Shown: positions 22,976 through 37,039 of the stretch, piece by piece
How positions within the stretch are numbered: the stretch's first letter is position 1
How the letters are laid out: each line of letters starts with the position of its first letter
NCBI GenBank assembly: GCA_022605955.1
Contig: JAKCOZ010000003.1
Coordinates: forward strand, 9,743,331 to 9,807,330
Source of the DNA: Rallus limicola
Taxonomy: Eukaryota > Chordata > Aves > Gruiformes > Rallidae
Length of the DNA: 64,000 nucleotides
Direction: 5' to 3'
Position numbers and translations under genes: made by a program
The notes under the pieces: generated by a model
The model's database searches: none
Told to the model about the DNA's origin: nothing
The model's input: the letters and a program-made list of their open reading frames with translations, nothing else

Positions 22976-25900
22976 TAAACAAATTCTATCATCAAAAAAA
23001 TTCTCAGATAAATGATGATTGTAAATATCCTCAATGAAATGCTCCCGATAACAGCAGCTTTTTCCAGCTATGAAGGAATTGTGACATTCAGCCCGTCCGT
23101 ATCCACTGTGTATGGAAATGGATTTTAAAATCGAACAAAGCCCATGAACAATTTAAAAGGAGGCTTTCCAGTGACCCCTGCCTGGTCTATTTTCAATAGC
23201 TACACTTCATTAAAGGCCCAAATGACAGACTTAGATAGTAAATTCAATACCTTCAGAGTAGGCTACCAAATGTGAGTCTTTCTAAGGTTTTAACCTGCCA
23301 CCATTAGCAGTGTCTGAGCTCCTCCCCTAAGAAATGAATAGCAAATTTACCAACAGAGTACTATGGTTTACCATATCCTCTGATATCTTTGAAAATGTGT
23401 TTAATCTGTCTGACTTTTATGTTATTAGTTATTACTAATAATATCACTGATAAGTCACTGTGGTCAGTGTTAGGTTCCTCAAATGAAACATGCGTATACT
23501 GACCTAGGTAGTACGTTTGAAATTTAGTAGTATCTATATGATAAACAAATTACCCAGAGATGCTTGTCCTCCTGAAAAGTGGCAAAATGTCCCCCAAGTA
23601 TTAAAGCAAGCCATGAAAACAAAAGAAAATTCATTACTGACAGCCATCCAACCTTATATCCAAAAATTCCTGCCCAATTCCCAAAGAACAAAGTGGGAAA
23701 AAAATAAAAATAAAATCATTCCAGCCCTATGCTATAGTCACATATTAAATAACCATGGGGTTGAAATGCACACAATCAACATGGAAAATATTTCAGAATC
23801 TATCCATAGTAGAATCTGTCCATATAAGCCTTTCTCTGGATTAAGTACTGCAGCCTTTTTTTGACCTTTTTAAAATTTCTTTTCAAGATTTCTCTTGCAA
23901 TTCTCAATTCTAACTTATTTTTATCCAACAGACACAAATTCCAGATAACAGCTTCTCTGCCCTGTGTTGAGGAAAATACTTACTTAATGTACTGTGTTAG
24001 CTCTGACCTACCAGGCTTTAGGCAACTCCAACTATTAAATAACCTGTTTACACCTAGAGAAGTTTGATCACGTTTTCTCTTGAGCCTCAGGATCTGGGCT
24101 TGGCACAATCCATTGTTTTAATAAAATATGTAACATTCACTGTGTTTTAAATCTACATACTAGCACATTAATGCCTCTCATCTCAGAACAGGGTATAGCA
24201 CTGTCCAAATTGGCAGTGATGATACCTCTGCTATGCTGCCGAAATGCCCAGGATTAAAAGGATACCATAGAAACAGAGATGCAGGTGCAAAAAGTGTGGT
24301 ATCTTCTCCTCTACCAGACTGTTTTGTGTACATACTGAATAATATGGCAAGCCATTCTGCTTGGTGTTAAAAGAGCAGATTATTTTTTTTTTTCTGGTGC
24401 AGAGGGCAGGAAGAGCATCACAGAAGGGGTGACAGAGTCTTCAGAAGTGGTTCAGCATGATGGCGTTCCAAACTGAGTTTAGGAATACTAAAGAGATATG
24501 AAACCAGCACCTCCACACCCCTCACATGTACTGTTTTTTTGGCAGGGATCATAGTCACCACTGACATGAGTATTCCCAGTGTCAGCTGGTGACATTCAAG
24601 AGGGTTGTCAAATGTGTCTGACATCCACTGATGTCCTGCCCCCTTTAGCTGTGCAAAAGGCAGTTTAAAGTTCCTAGCACTAAGGATACAACTAAGCCTA
24701 AATGCTGGTAAGACATAAGCATAAAGAACAGCTGCTGCCAGTAATCCTGAAGGATGTTCAAGCACCAAAGCTCATTCACAGCAGAGAAACACCCAGTAAG
24801 AACCTGTGAGGATAAGGTCACTATGCAGAAAAAGCTAGACAGCAACATGTTGCACTGCTGGAATTTTAGAATGGGATTCAATTGCTCTACAAATATATTT
24901 TCTTTTACTTGAAATGTATTAGTGTTGAAATTTCTTCTTTCATCAGTTTGAGTCTTATTCAAGAACATGCAGCTCTTTTAGAGATCTGAACAACCATACT
25001 GCTCCTGAAAAGCACTTGAATTCAACAATGAGCTCCTGCAACTAGTGTACAAAAGGCGCCGCTGTCTTTACAAAATTCAGGGCACATATGTTATGACATG
25101 CAAAGAGGAAGGGCATATTGTCCCTCTAATCTTTTTTATTACCTGCTGTATATAAAGCTTCACCAATTTCCACAGTTAGCAGATATGTATACAACTTTCT
25201 TACACACCTCTTTGCAATGATGATGTGCCCCCGCAGTGTGCAGAAGACAGATTTTAAATGAATGTTTAGCAATATTCCATTGATTCATTTCCCCAGTCCA
25301 GGAGGGAGCTGTAACCTCCTTAAAAGAGCCAAAGCTCTTGATATGCCCTTGTCTCTCTTGGTAAAGAAGGTAAAAATCTCATCTGAGCACAGTTCTTTGG
25401 TAACATGTGACTGGAATAGCTTCTCAAGCTATTCATCATAAGGATGCTAGTAACATTATCAGTACTTTTCTTATTCTTTAGTTTTCTTCTTTTTTAGCTG
25501 ACAGCAATAACATTTTCAACATGAAGACAGGAAGTTCTGGTTGTCCTCAAATAAAACTCTTTGCAAAGGTGGGACTTTAGTCAAAATCTACTCAGGAAGC
25601 AGAGCAAATGAAATAATCTGCTAGAAGATAAAGTAACTGAAAATGTTTAATTCCTCTGAGTGAAGGGGGAAACGATGGCACATTACAGGCCCATTTCCAT
25701 TTTTTAAATAGTTGCTGTAGGAAATGGAAGTCAAAATCTTGATCCCACTGAGGTGAAGACTGAGGAGGGCACAGTTTCATCAGTCACCTCCCAGTCTTCA
25801 AGATGTGTTGTTCTCCACCACCACTCCCCACCATCTACTAGGAACATACTGTCCTGCAATGGTGACCCTAATGCAAAGGAGGAAGTGCTCTAAACTGGAT

Positions 25901-26851
25901 CAGCAAACCTAATAATAAAATATTTCCATCTAAGTAATCTCCAGCCATTTCATAAATCATCATAGGGAACAGCAATCTGGCTACATGATGCAGCTTGTCC
26001 AGGGACCAGGAGAAGCTCAGACAGGAGGGTGTGAAGGCAGCTTGTCATCTCATCTACATAAAAATGGCCAGTCAGGATTATTTCCTCCTGTCTTTTCATT
26101 TCACTGTTTTAGCATCTAATCCTTGTTACAGGATTAATTTTCTAATCCTCACTAAATCATACATGGAAAAATAACAGCATGTTGGCCAAACAACAGTACC
26201 TCTGTAAACATTATAATCCCCTTGACATGTTTCTTTACTAACTTCCTTCTTCAAATTACATATCTCTTCTCTACTTATTTTGTTATATGCATATATACAT
26301 ACATATTAGATACTTAAAAAACCACACATGCACACTTTTAAACATTCAATCCAGGATCCTATGTTATCCATTCCTCATTTAAAGTGAGTCTAGTCTTACT
26401 GCTAAAAAACTTAATGAAATTGTTACTTCAGTTTAATAACAAATAAAATAAAAGTTTTAAATGCAATCATCTGTAAGGAAAGCACTGGATGTTTCTCTCT
26501 GCTGATGGAAAGTATGCAGTACCTTATAAAGGATGAACTATTACCTGGGCATGAACATCAGAAACCTAGATTTGACTCCTAAAGATTGCACTGTGCTCAC
26601 AAGGCAGGTTTTATGGTTATTCACTTGCTTTAGCGTGCCACATAAGTTCAACTAACACAGGATTGCTAGATGATGCAAAAAATTCAGATCTCTGGAAAAC
26701 AATCCCATCTGACCAAAACAAAACATACCCTGAAATATTTAGCAACAAAGACAGAGTAATACTTTGATATGCCACTCTCTCCTATCCTCTCCCCATAGTT
26801 TTTTTGGTTTGGGTTTTTCCACAGTTTTCAGGAGGGGGAAGTGGTGTAGTA
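22976..26851. other. Long stretch without a supported gene
   Basis: No gene recognised. A plus-strand open frame of 115 codons at 23517-23864 lacks domain or splice support (see rejected items). A minus-strand donor near 25143 (CAGCAG|gtaata) with about 23 open codons upstream is too weak to call. Confidence 0.45.
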
Positions 26852-26920
26852 AATCATAGAAGCATTAAGGTTGGAAAAGACATCCAAGATCATCTAGTCC
26901 AACCATTCCCCTAGCACTTA
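26852..26920 (-). mobile_element. Short CR1 3' end
   Basis: The first 60-70 bases match the CR1 3' end read on the minus strand ('aatcatagaagcattaagg', 'ttggaaaagacatccaagat', 'catctagtccaacca'). The match then fades into unique sequence, so the copy is strongly 5'-truncated. Confidence 0.85.
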
Positions 26921-27744
26921 TATTACTTACTAATATACTTCCCAAACATTACATCAGTTTTCTTTGTCTGGGCAAATAAGCCTTTTAAAGAGGCTTTCTG
27001 AAGTCATGGGCCAGCTTGGAGGTCCCTACTTCTTACTGAGATTTTTCTCTTTGGAAAATCTGCCCCCCTACATGCATAAGACACCCCTAGGAAATCACTG
27101 TTTCCTTCATACAAGGTTAAGTGGATTCAATCCTAGTGCACCCTCAGATGATCAAAATACCAACTGCTTTGGAAATAACAAAATAGGGGGTTATTGTTTT
27201 GACCCTGTGTGCACTACCTTTTATTTGAGGAAGATCAGAAAAGAGACTGGGCTGTTAGTCACGAGGATGATGAGCAGCAGGACCAGCTTGCCATTAACTG
27301 GCACAAATAGTTTTCATTCTACAATCAACAAGTGAGCAATGCAGTGGAAGTGACATGTAAAGCTTCCCATCTAGCCTACGAGAATGAATTGACGGATTAA
27401 TAAAGACAAAATATTTCAAAATTAAAAAACACATTATATTGAGCAACTTAGCTGAAAAACAAACAAGCATTTATCATCACCAGTAAAATAACCTTGCAAA
27501 AGTGTCCTTGTTTGTTAAGACAACATACGCGCCAAATGGCATTTTCATGTGAATATTTGTACTTTGGAGTTCTTCCAGAAATGTAGTAGACTTCGTATGT
27601 TATAAGTAATCTTTGCTGTCATTTGCATGACATTACCTACTCTGCGGCAACATGAGGAAGCTTGCTGCCTCTAACATTTAATCACAAGGCCTTTTTTCCA
27701 ATTAGAGAATACAGATGATGTGAAAGCTTTTTCTGCGTACTTAC
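26921..27744. other. Unannotated stretch
   Basis: A plus-strand open frame of 123 codons occurs at 26964-27335 but shows no family resemblance or splice support. Otherwise nothing recognised. Confidence 0.45.
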
Positions 27745-27860
27745 ACAAAACAAGTTTGCCTCTAAAATCCGTGCATCAGCAGAACAAAGTACACTGTCAC
27801 TAATGTCATAGTAATGGAGATGTTGAAAACCATCAAACCCAGATGAGCACAAAGTACAGC
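27745..27860 (-). CDS. Candidate cysteine-rich exon, unrecognised gene
   Basis: A 116-base minus-strand block ends at a near-consensus donor (TTTTGT|gtaagtac). It begins after an AG preceded by a pyrimidine-rich region ('cttcttttccctgtg', about 30 bases upstream). It is open for 38 codons after two bases that complete a codon, so it needs phase 1 before it and leaves phase 0. Five cysteines lie in 38 residues, in the order CTLCSSGFDGF, then LHYYDISDSVLCSADAR, then a terminal LFC. The pattern is suggestive of a disulphide-bonded extracellular segment, but it is not a clear EGF or other named module. Phase fits the 41.7-kb candidate upstream and the 19.1-kb candidate downstream. Confidence 0.42.
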
Positions 27861-30800
27861 CTGGATTTCCAAAGTAGTGCACAGGGAAAAGAAGTAAGCT
27901 GTGCCTGATGAGGTTTCTCAGTCCTCAACATCTGTTGCTATGAACCTGTTGCACGTGGGGATTGTGGCATCCCTGAAATACCATCTGCACAAATTGTCCA
28001 CTTACTGCTGGCAGCATAATGCCTTCCTTTACAATTCAGCCTGAAGCAATTATTAAGCAGATTTCATTTTAGCTTCTTGCAAATGTGTACCTTATTTTCA
28101 TACTTTATTCTGCCAGAAATGATATAGTCGGAACAGTAGTGCAGACTTAGAGTCACACACATTCTCAAGAGCAGAAGTAAATCCAATAAACAAAGAAAAC
28201 AAAACAAAACAAAATGTTCCACCACTCTCCTTGTTGAAAATTTTAATAATTTCACTGGCTTTGAGAAGCTTGATTACTTTCCTGCTTGCATTTTGTGTTT
28301 GAAGTGGGGTTTGTGCAACAATAAAGGAATGAACAAATTAACAACCTTTTATCTCCCTGTTGTAGTAGTAAATAATTGTATTTGCATGTTGCTTTCTTGC
28401 TAGGACATTTAACAAGTAAAAAAAATATAAAGAAGAAATTAAAAAAAATTATAATTGAAATTGCATCCTGAAGCCTTTTAGTTTTGTCAGCACTTATGGG
28501 ACTAGACTTAGTGAATGCATAAGGTCAGCCAGCAACTCATTCATCCTTCCCTCTTCCTTTGTGAAAGATGCTTAGACGAGAGGCACCTGGAAGAGAGCTT
28601 AGACTTGGGGTCTGGAAGCAGTCTGCACATGGACAAGTCCCCCATGACAAGTCCAAAGAAGTCACAGCTGTGCACAGCCCTACAGAAACAGTCAAGTAAC
28701 ACAAGCCAGACTTACAATTTCCCAGTGGTCTATGGCTATATGTGTAAAATAATTAAACAAGTAAACAATGATACAAGCAAGTGGGCAAACAAACAAAACT
28801 TTCTTTACTAGAATTGTGCTCCAGGAGCAACTTTCCATGGTTGCCTGTCTGTTTGCTTGTATTTAGTCTAACATCTAAAGTAGCCTTTAAGGTCTCCTGC
28901 CCAAGGAAACGTGATCTACTGGTATCAACTTGGGAAAGAAAACCACAAAAATTAAAAAGTAGGGAACAGAATGGTATAGGATACCTCAGTTTAATACTGT
29001 ACATGTTATTTTATTATGTATAGAACCTTCATATTCCTGTTGCTAGATGAAAGGAGGACTGAAAACCTAACTTATGAAAGGGTGCACATTCTGCATACAG
29101 AATCTACCTTAATCCTTTCCAAAGCATGTCTGGAACAGCCAGCCTTTAGCTGGAGGATGAAGCTACATAGGTATACCAAGTCTGCTCATTTAAACCTCCA
29201 TGCAAAAGTGTAACAACTAAGCTCACCAGTTTTGTCATCCATAAAAGACAATCTGTTTCTGGAAAGCTGACATATAATCAAGTCACTTAACACACCTTCA
29301 TGTAAGTCACTTCTCACCTGGTGCTGCTGAACCCTTTTTAAAAGTATCTGTTTTTTCCTTAATCAGGAAATATTAAATTATACTTAATATAGAATCCAGA
29401 CAGCGTTTACAGATTTGGTGCAGATTCCCTAGGACATGTCTGTAAAAGATATAGGCAGAACAAAAATCAAGATATAGACGGTAGGAAATTAAGTTTTCAA
29501 GAATTCAGCAAATCCTCTGGAAAATGTTTATATCACAGCAATTTCAAAAATAAATTCCTGAGTTTATTTATCAATACCATTGTGGATTTTGTACACATAT
29601 GTTCATTCACTTGCAAAAATACATGCCTTCAGAAACTGTACTACTGAAATGTTATGTGTTGAGTGATTTAAAAGATAAATGAATAAAAAATATGGAATTT
29701 ATTTTCCATAATGGATTTAATAATTTTTTTTTTTAAATCCAAACAGTGCTCAGAGCAGCTACCAAAATCATGTCAAAACTCTGATTAGGCAGAAGAAATA
29801 AAATGCAGTTGTGGACATTGAAATTATATGATCAATTACATTCATGTATATATATGTGTGTGTGTATTTACACACACATAAGCATATGAAGAAAGGGTGC
29901 AAGAAGGACATTGGTTTCTTGAGATATGATAATTTTGTTCTAACTTGGCTGTGTGTGTGTCTAACATTAGGCTTAGATGCTTGAGAGTCAAATTTCATGA
30001 CCAGTATGTTCTGTGCTTCTTCTGGTTCCAGTACAGCCCTTCCCTACCTAGATGCTGATCCTTCCCACAGTCAGGCACTGCTGTAAAATGGGAGAAACAG
30101 GAAAATTAGTTCCAGAAAGACTGTAAAAATGGTTATGACCAGTGCAGGAAGAGAGCAGGAAATAAGCTAGTGAAAAAATAAGCAGTGTCTGCTAAATATG
30201 TAAAGCCTTGAATAGAAGCCAGCCTGGCTTTCAGAGATCATTCTTGCTTCCTAATCAGCTATCAAGGACAATGCACCATATAGTCAACAGACCTAAATTA
30301 TCCAAAAAGAGAGACAGATGGACAGAAAGGACAAGCATGAATCAGATCTTATAGGCCAATTTTTAGTGACAAAGGGAAAAAGCTGTCACAACAAAATCTG
30401 GTGTATATTTTAAGATATGACTGACATGTAAACCATACTCTGCAGAAGTTTCTGTTTATATGCAAGTGTTGATAATAAGCAACATAAATGGAAAGTATCC
30501 ACTTCATTCAACAGAGATTAAATAAAATCATACATGTAAAAACAAAAAAATCCACCACAAAACCACCACCACCAAGCACACCCACACACCTGAAGAGCAA
30601 CTAGACTTCTTTTTTTAAAAAATTCCAAATTCTTTTTCCATAATTTTGTACCTGAGTACAAAAAAATCTCACTTTATTTCTCCTAAATCTTTGAAGAAAG
30701 ATAACATTATAAATTTTGTGGATTCAGTCCACAGAGGACTCAAAGTCTCAGTTGAAGGTAAATGAGTTCAGGAACAGAAAGCACATACAGAAACAGTAGG

Positions 30801-33800
30801 AAAAAAAAAGAAAACATGGCAGGTTTTGATGAAAAAAAACCTAATATATTAAAATTTCAACTGTCCCAGCATAGCTGTTGGCAAATATCTTCACTTATTT
30901 TTCAGCTAGAATTTTTTTTAATGAACTCATTTAGCTTTCATATACCTAGAGAGGGTATGAATGATTTGAAAATTTAAGTTTATGAATCTAAATGAGAGGG
31001 GCAGTGGGAAATTGGGTTTTGACACTGAATGACAAGAAATTTCAAGGGAGTGCCCAAGGCTATATTTATTATTACTGTTATTTAGCAGCTCCAAAAAAGA
31101 GCAGAGAAGATAGTGAAGCGCATTTGTGAAATCTAAAAAGCTATGGTTAAAGGCTTGAATTTTATTCTGCACAGAGCAGGGAATGAAGATGGACTTTAAC
31201 AGGAGTAATTCTGATTCAGCGAGAAAATAATTGCCAACTGTATTTAGTATGGTTTTGTAGGAAGAATTCAAAGCTTTCCATAATTGCTCCTCAGAAGTGG
31301 CTTGTGGGTAGATCTGTGAGTGCTCAGCACTGCTTCAAATGAGATTCTTCCCACAAGAGCGTACCTTTAGGCCCATGAAATCAAAAACACTATTCAAAAA
31401 GAACAAGTGCACATAATAACATACTAAACACTCATAATTATAAGACAGAATCATGGACACTTCTGTCTGTGTATCTTTACATGTTGTTATGCCCTAAGAG
31501 AAAGCCACAGGTTGGGAATATTTTTTATTTGCCTGGACCAACAACCATTAGAAGCAAAGCTACAGAACAAGTCATTCATGCAAATGAGGGACTTCAATTA
31601 TCACAGGCCTGCCATAAAGAGAGACAGAAAAAATTGCAAATGTCCCTTAGACCTCCAGGAAGGCTATTATAGATCATCCAGTTGCCTGCTACTGAATCAG
31701 ACTGTCCTTTTAAGAGATTTCACATCCTGGAAAATAGAGTAATTTAGGATTAGTATGCTTTTAGTTTCAGATATTTTAGTCTTCATACCATGTAGACCTT
31801 ATTTATAATATTAGTAATTTTATGATTCTGCAGAGCTTTCTGCTTCTATAAACTATTTTTCCCAAAATGGTCCTTTGACAGTCATTTCGTTGTTAAGAAC
31901 CTCTTAAGATGTTTCTATACACCACAACTTTTTACAGTTTCTTCTGTTTTAATTTCAGACATGTTTGCTATTTATATTTTCCTATCTTAACTGCTTTCAT
32001 TAAAAGAGACACATAAAATTATATAACTTCCCCTACTCACTTGCAGTTCAACGGAGCAGTAACATCAAAAAGACTGGTATGCTGATTTTTTACTTATTTA
32101 TGACAAATACAGCTTATTTTCTTTGGGGAGCTATAACAGCATAAAAGGATGTTTAAGGGTGTGGAGAGAATGACATTTGACACTTCTGAGGTGTTATAGT
32201 CATGCAGCTTATAATAGGATGACTCTGCATTACTCTCATTTTGCTTGATAATACCCCAGAAATAATTTCTGTTGTGCAGTGTAGCAGTTTGACACAGAGG
32301 AAAATTAACTCAAACTATATTTATTATGGCTGCTGGGATAGTCTAGTGAACCTTTGCCATTACCAGCCAGCATAAGTGACTTCTCTGGGATCTGTGAAGC
32401 ACTGAAGGGTGAAATTCACTGCTCTGAGAAGACTAACACAGGACATGTCCTTTACTTCAGTGTTCAGTATAGCACTTGCAGACACTTCAGGCTTGGGTCA
32501 GTGATGTGAGCAAGAGTAAATTTTACCCTTTGTGTGGAAAGCTGTGGATCAGAAATCTAATTATCTCTGCAATGAGAGAGGGTACTTACTGTGACTGAGA
32601 GCAGAAAGGTAGAGCAGTTTCAGCAATGTGTGAGAGGGGGTGAATATATTCTCCGATTAGCCCATATCTTGGGTGAGGAATTTTTGAAAGAATGCTTTAA
32701 GCCCTTCAGCATGTGACCAGAACAAATGATGCAGTGTCTACATCACTTGTGACCTATGCAAGATCATAAATGTGTACACTTCAGATACACATTTACTACT
32801 GATATCAGTATCTAATGGAATCAGAGAAGACTTTATTCTATTTAAGTGTTTAGGACTATTTTTCTTAGTCTGGCCACTATTATTATTTGATTTACAGTTC
32901 CTGCTATGGATTAGAATGGAGGAAACAGAATTTTCTTTATTTGAATACTTTGTCCATACTGCCAACATCTGTGTTTTTTTATGGTACACGTTTTGTGTCT
33001 AGACATTTTTCTGTATCAGGATAACTTACTGTGTAATCTGGTATAAATTCAGAAAAGTTTTTGATATAAGTCTACAGCTGAAAGTTAATTGACTCCTTAA
33101 GCAAAAAAGATAAACACGAATGAACCGTCTTTATGTACATCAAAGGACAGTCACTCTCAGATGCCTCATTTGCATCATCTGAGTCCAAATAGAGGAAGAA
33201 AACTTCAGTACAATAAGGTTTATAAATTAGATATGAAGTGAGTGGATGTATTCTTGTTATATTACTTTGAAGTTTTGCGTCTGTTGAAACATCTGAAAAC
33301 AGTGAAGTACCCTGAAAATGGTGAGGCCAAGATCCCCATCACAAGCTCTGAGGGAAAATACCTGGATGGACAGTACAATCTGAGTTGTCAGACTCCGTGA
33401 CTAAGCTGGACTTGAAAGACCCACAGTGATAGACAAGGACAGACTTAAATGTGAGATATCCTCCAAGACAATACCTCATTTCTCCACAAGCCTCTTCTAG
33501 TGCTTTTTTTTTGCTTTTGTTTTTTCAGTCAAGAACTCAAAAGCATAGCTTTTTACTGAGTGTTTATGAAAGTCTGTGTTCTGCCATTTAAAGAGAAAGT
33601 CCTCTTTAAAAGTATAAGAGTCTTTCCATGTAAGGGCAAAACAACAGGCAGACCCAGCTGCCTGCATCTGCTCCAGAGTTTCACAGCATTGCAGAGACTT
33701 AAAACAGCAATATACCTGCCCAGTAAAATCTTCTTTAGCTGATTTTGTAAAAGGGTTCACAGAAAAAAAGGAGGAACAAGTTATATGTATATAAAAATAT

Positions 33801-33825
33801 ACAGAAGGACAACATACCTATTAGA
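27861..33825. other. Long stretch without a supported gene
   Basis: AT-rich, unique-looking sequence. It contains an (AAAAC)n tract near 28191-28214 and a TG/CA palindromic microsatellite near 29853-29880. Open frames up to 114 codons are low-complexity or hydrophobic chance frames. Confidence 0.45.
29845..29880. repeat. TA/TG/CA microsatellite forming a palindrome
   Basis: A (TA)(TG)n run is followed after three bases by its (CA)n complement, so tatgtgtgtgta and tacacacacata face each other. It could extrude as a hairpin. Seen directly. Confidence 0.9.
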
Positions 33826-33943
33826 TATGTGCCTAGGTCATAGCTTTTTATTATATTCCCTCTCCCCTGCCCAGCTGAGGAGGGCAGTGATAGAATGGCT
33901 TTGGTGGGCACCTGGCTTCCAGCCAAAGTCAACTCACCAGAGG
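33826..33943 (+). mobile_element. 3' end fragment of ERVL-type LTR
   Basis: About 115 bases resemble the right end of the LTR at 19.5-20.4 kb: 'ctctcccctgcccagctgaggagg', 'agtgatagaatggctttggtgggcacctgg' and a decayed terminus 'tcaactcaccaga'. The rest of the LTR is absent, and the divergence indicates an older insertion. Confidence 0.78.
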
Positions 33944-36285
33944 CTCCGTTGTCTTACATATTTAGAAGGAGGGAGTGATGTTAAATGTATTCTCTGTTTT
34001 TCTAATTAAGACCTGCAAAATTTGCTAACACCCCCATTTTGACAAGGAGAAAAAAAAAATCCATCCTGGTTCATTTAACTCATCAGCTAGAAATGAAAGA
34101 CGGAAAAGAAAGACCTCTCCAAAATATGGGTTCCAAAGTCTTGCTATAAAAACATTTTTGGATGGAAAAACCCTTGAACCCCAAGTGATATTGCAAAAAA
34201 CTTACCTGAAGGAGGACACAAGTGATAGGAAATCAATTAGAAAGGGTTCCCCTGTTTATAACATGAGTTAAGCTTGTAAGGAAATGTGAATGACATTTCT
34301 GTCTACATTCAAAAGCAATACACCTATAGTAATAAACTATGAGATAACACTGCTGTAAAGGCTTGCATAATCCTGGAAGAGGTAAAACTTTCAATGGATA
34401 TTGATGGAAGAGACCTGGATACTGACTAAAATGGATGAGGGATCATGTGTGCCAAATGAGAATCTGCAAGTGAAATGAGAAAAATGATCTAAGATTAAAT
34501 CAGAGCCAGATAAAGATGGAGTACCATGTTACCCCTAGGAATTCTGGAGAACTGTCTTGTTTACATGGTATGGGGAAAGCATAAACGCCCATCAGGCTAT
34601 TTCAAAATAGCAGTGAGATACAACTTCTAAAATGTTCCCCTATAGGAAGTCAGGATGTGGCACAGACACAAATGGAGAAAACACTAAGATGCTAACAAAA
34701 ATATTGTGTCAAGACATGTGAAATTTGAATTGTAAATGAGATATAGCATAGACCATGGGAGTCTTTGCAGCAAGACTGAGTCCTACATGTTTGACTGTGG
34801 ATTTCAGAACACAATGGACTATGTTTCTAATGCATTTGGCTCTTTGTTTTGGACTGATAATTAGACATATTTGAAAGAAGGTTATTTTTTTTAGGACTAG
34901 AGTTTCTCCAATTTTAAAAAGAAAGCCTGTTCCTTATCACAAATTTCTGACAAAGAATTCAGTAACTGTTGTTGAGAATATCTACAGTCCTTTGGCATAC
35001 ACGAGAAGAAGAGGCCCTAAGAGCACATTGAGGTCAGCCTAACTAGTGAAAGGAATCTAAATTGGAGACTTTATAGTATTTCCATGTAATAGGAAAAAGT
35101 GTCATAATAATGCTTTTAGACAGGCATGCTGCAACAAGGTATAAACAACAAAAATAACCAAGTTGCATCACAGACATATAAAACTTCACTATAAATGCAA
35201 GATAAACTCAAGGTGACACAACTCGGACATAAAAACAGAGCTGGTGAAGTTCCATTAGGAGTAAGTATACAGTAGAAAGCTTTGTACTTATACAAACCTG
35301 AACTGGTGAATAGTGGGGCAATGTATCTCATTCTTTCATAATTGAAAAAATGAACAGTGAAATACTGAAATACAGTCAACAGCAAGTGGAGAAACAGGAA
35401 AATGACAAAGCAAGAAACAATATACAAAATCTATCACAAGAGTCTTCAATAAGATAAACACTTTCCAGTATCATATATATAGTGTGCAACAAACTTGTCC
35501 CTAGAGGAAAGGTATAAATAAATCTGGGTATCTCCAACACCAGATTCCCTCACAGCTGCCTGGAAGAACAGAGTCACAGGGAAGCAAAAAGCATAGCCTG
35601 TAAGAGCAGGTGTTAAAAGCAGATTCTGGGGTCCCAGACTTCCACTGAGCTGCTGCTTAAGCTCAAGTGATTTTATTTCACTTCTATTTCTTCTCTTACC
35701 TTTTTTTCAGCCCCATCTTTTTGATTTACAAGCCACTTGTGTTGCTGGCTGCATACAGAGTGAGTACCCAGAAGCTGAGCGAGGCCCATGTACATTTATT
35801 ATCTCTAATGAAGAAGCCATTCTCATACAACATAAACGGTGTTCGGTACAGCATTCTGTTTTACAGGCACAAAGAAATGGGTGCCCATGCTGAAATCTGC
35901 AATCTGTTCAGCAAAGGTACCATCAGAAAGTTTGCAGGGGAACAGTTTTCCTCACAACCCTCTTGAAAGACGGTCATGAGCCAGCTTGAAAGCAACATCT
36001 GTTCCATATGTATCAAAACACAGTTTGTACGATGGTGGGGAAATGAAACAAATGGAGATGTGGGAGAAAACAGTGACACAAGTGAGCTCCAGGGAACTCA
36101 GGGACAGACAACTTTCCAAAAGGGCACAAAACCCACATTTCAACATCTGTTTTTTTTTTCTTTTTGAACCATCAAAGAAACAGGAAGATGAAGTTCTTTC
36201 TTTGTCAATAAACATTCAAGCATTATGCTTGAAGGAAGAAAAATATACCACAAAGTTTTCTGCATGCATCTAAAAGCATAACACT
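33944..36285. other. Unannotated stretch
   Basis: No gene recognised. Parts of 34.3-35.1 kb are moderately purine-rich and could be an eroded LINE, but no diagnostic block survives. Confidence 0.4.
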
Positions 36286-36470
36286 TGATATAAATTATTT
36301 GGACTTCCAACAGGCTTTGATAAACATCCTTGTGCAGTGGAATTCTTAAAGTGCTGCCATGGACTAGAAACAGGTGGTGAAATTTGAATGCTACAGAAGT
36401 GAGAGGATTTCTGTCATTGAATTCAGTGAGGTTATGCATTTAGTCAGAAAATCCCAGTGGGAATGAATAG
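36286..36470 (+). mobile_element. Possible ancient LINE reverse-transcriptase relic
   Basis: One translated block on the plus strand (INYLDFQQALI, about 36290-36322) resembles the conserved YLDFxKAFD motif of CR1-type reverse transcriptase. Weaker likeness continues to about 36470. The match is short and highly eroded, so it may be chance. It would be an older copy than the CR1 at 37 kb. Confidence 0.3.
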
Positions 36471-37039
36471 TCATTTTCCAACTTGGCAAAAATACCAGAA
36501 TGCAGTAATCCATGCATCTCTGCTAGGATTGGTTTTGTGCAGGATAATTATACAAATATAAATTAAACCCTGAAAGCAAGGGTAAGACTGAGATGCCAGA
36601 AATAGCAACATGAAGCGAGATAGTCAATATTTGAGAAGACTTTTCAGAAGGCATCCCAGGGTAACAGAACAAATTTCAGTAGTAAATGCAAGGTCACATC
36701 TTTTATGAGCACCCATCTGAACTACTGATCAATGCTGTTTGACTCTGTATTTACTAGAAAAATTTTTGGGGGGAAGACCTTTCCTAGAACTAAATATTTA
36801 TGGTGGTGGTGTGGTTTTTTTTAAGCAAAACCACTCCATTTCTGTTTGAACAGATGTCTGGATTCATAAGCATCTCTTTGCTCAAGTTTCTCCTCCAGTT
36901 TGGCAGAAATAACACATCTGCCCCCTCTCTCCTCCCAAGCTGAATAGTTAGATGCTAAAATTACAAAGCCAGAAAGTCAAACCAAAGTAACAGGAACATA
37001 TTTGTGAATAGACTTTCAGTGCGGCTCGTAACATTTACC
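36471..37039. other. Unannotated stretch
   Basis: Nothing recognisable. It may contain eroded repeat sequence between the two old LINE segments. Confidence 0.35.

Noticed and set aside
23517..23864. Plus-strand 115-codon open frame
   Set aside because: The composition is moderately protein-like, but there is no recognised domain, splice signals do not support an exon, and this length is expected by chance in AT-rich DNA of this size.
26964..27335. Plus-strand 123-codon open frame
   Set aside because: No family resemblance, no start context and no supporting splice sites.
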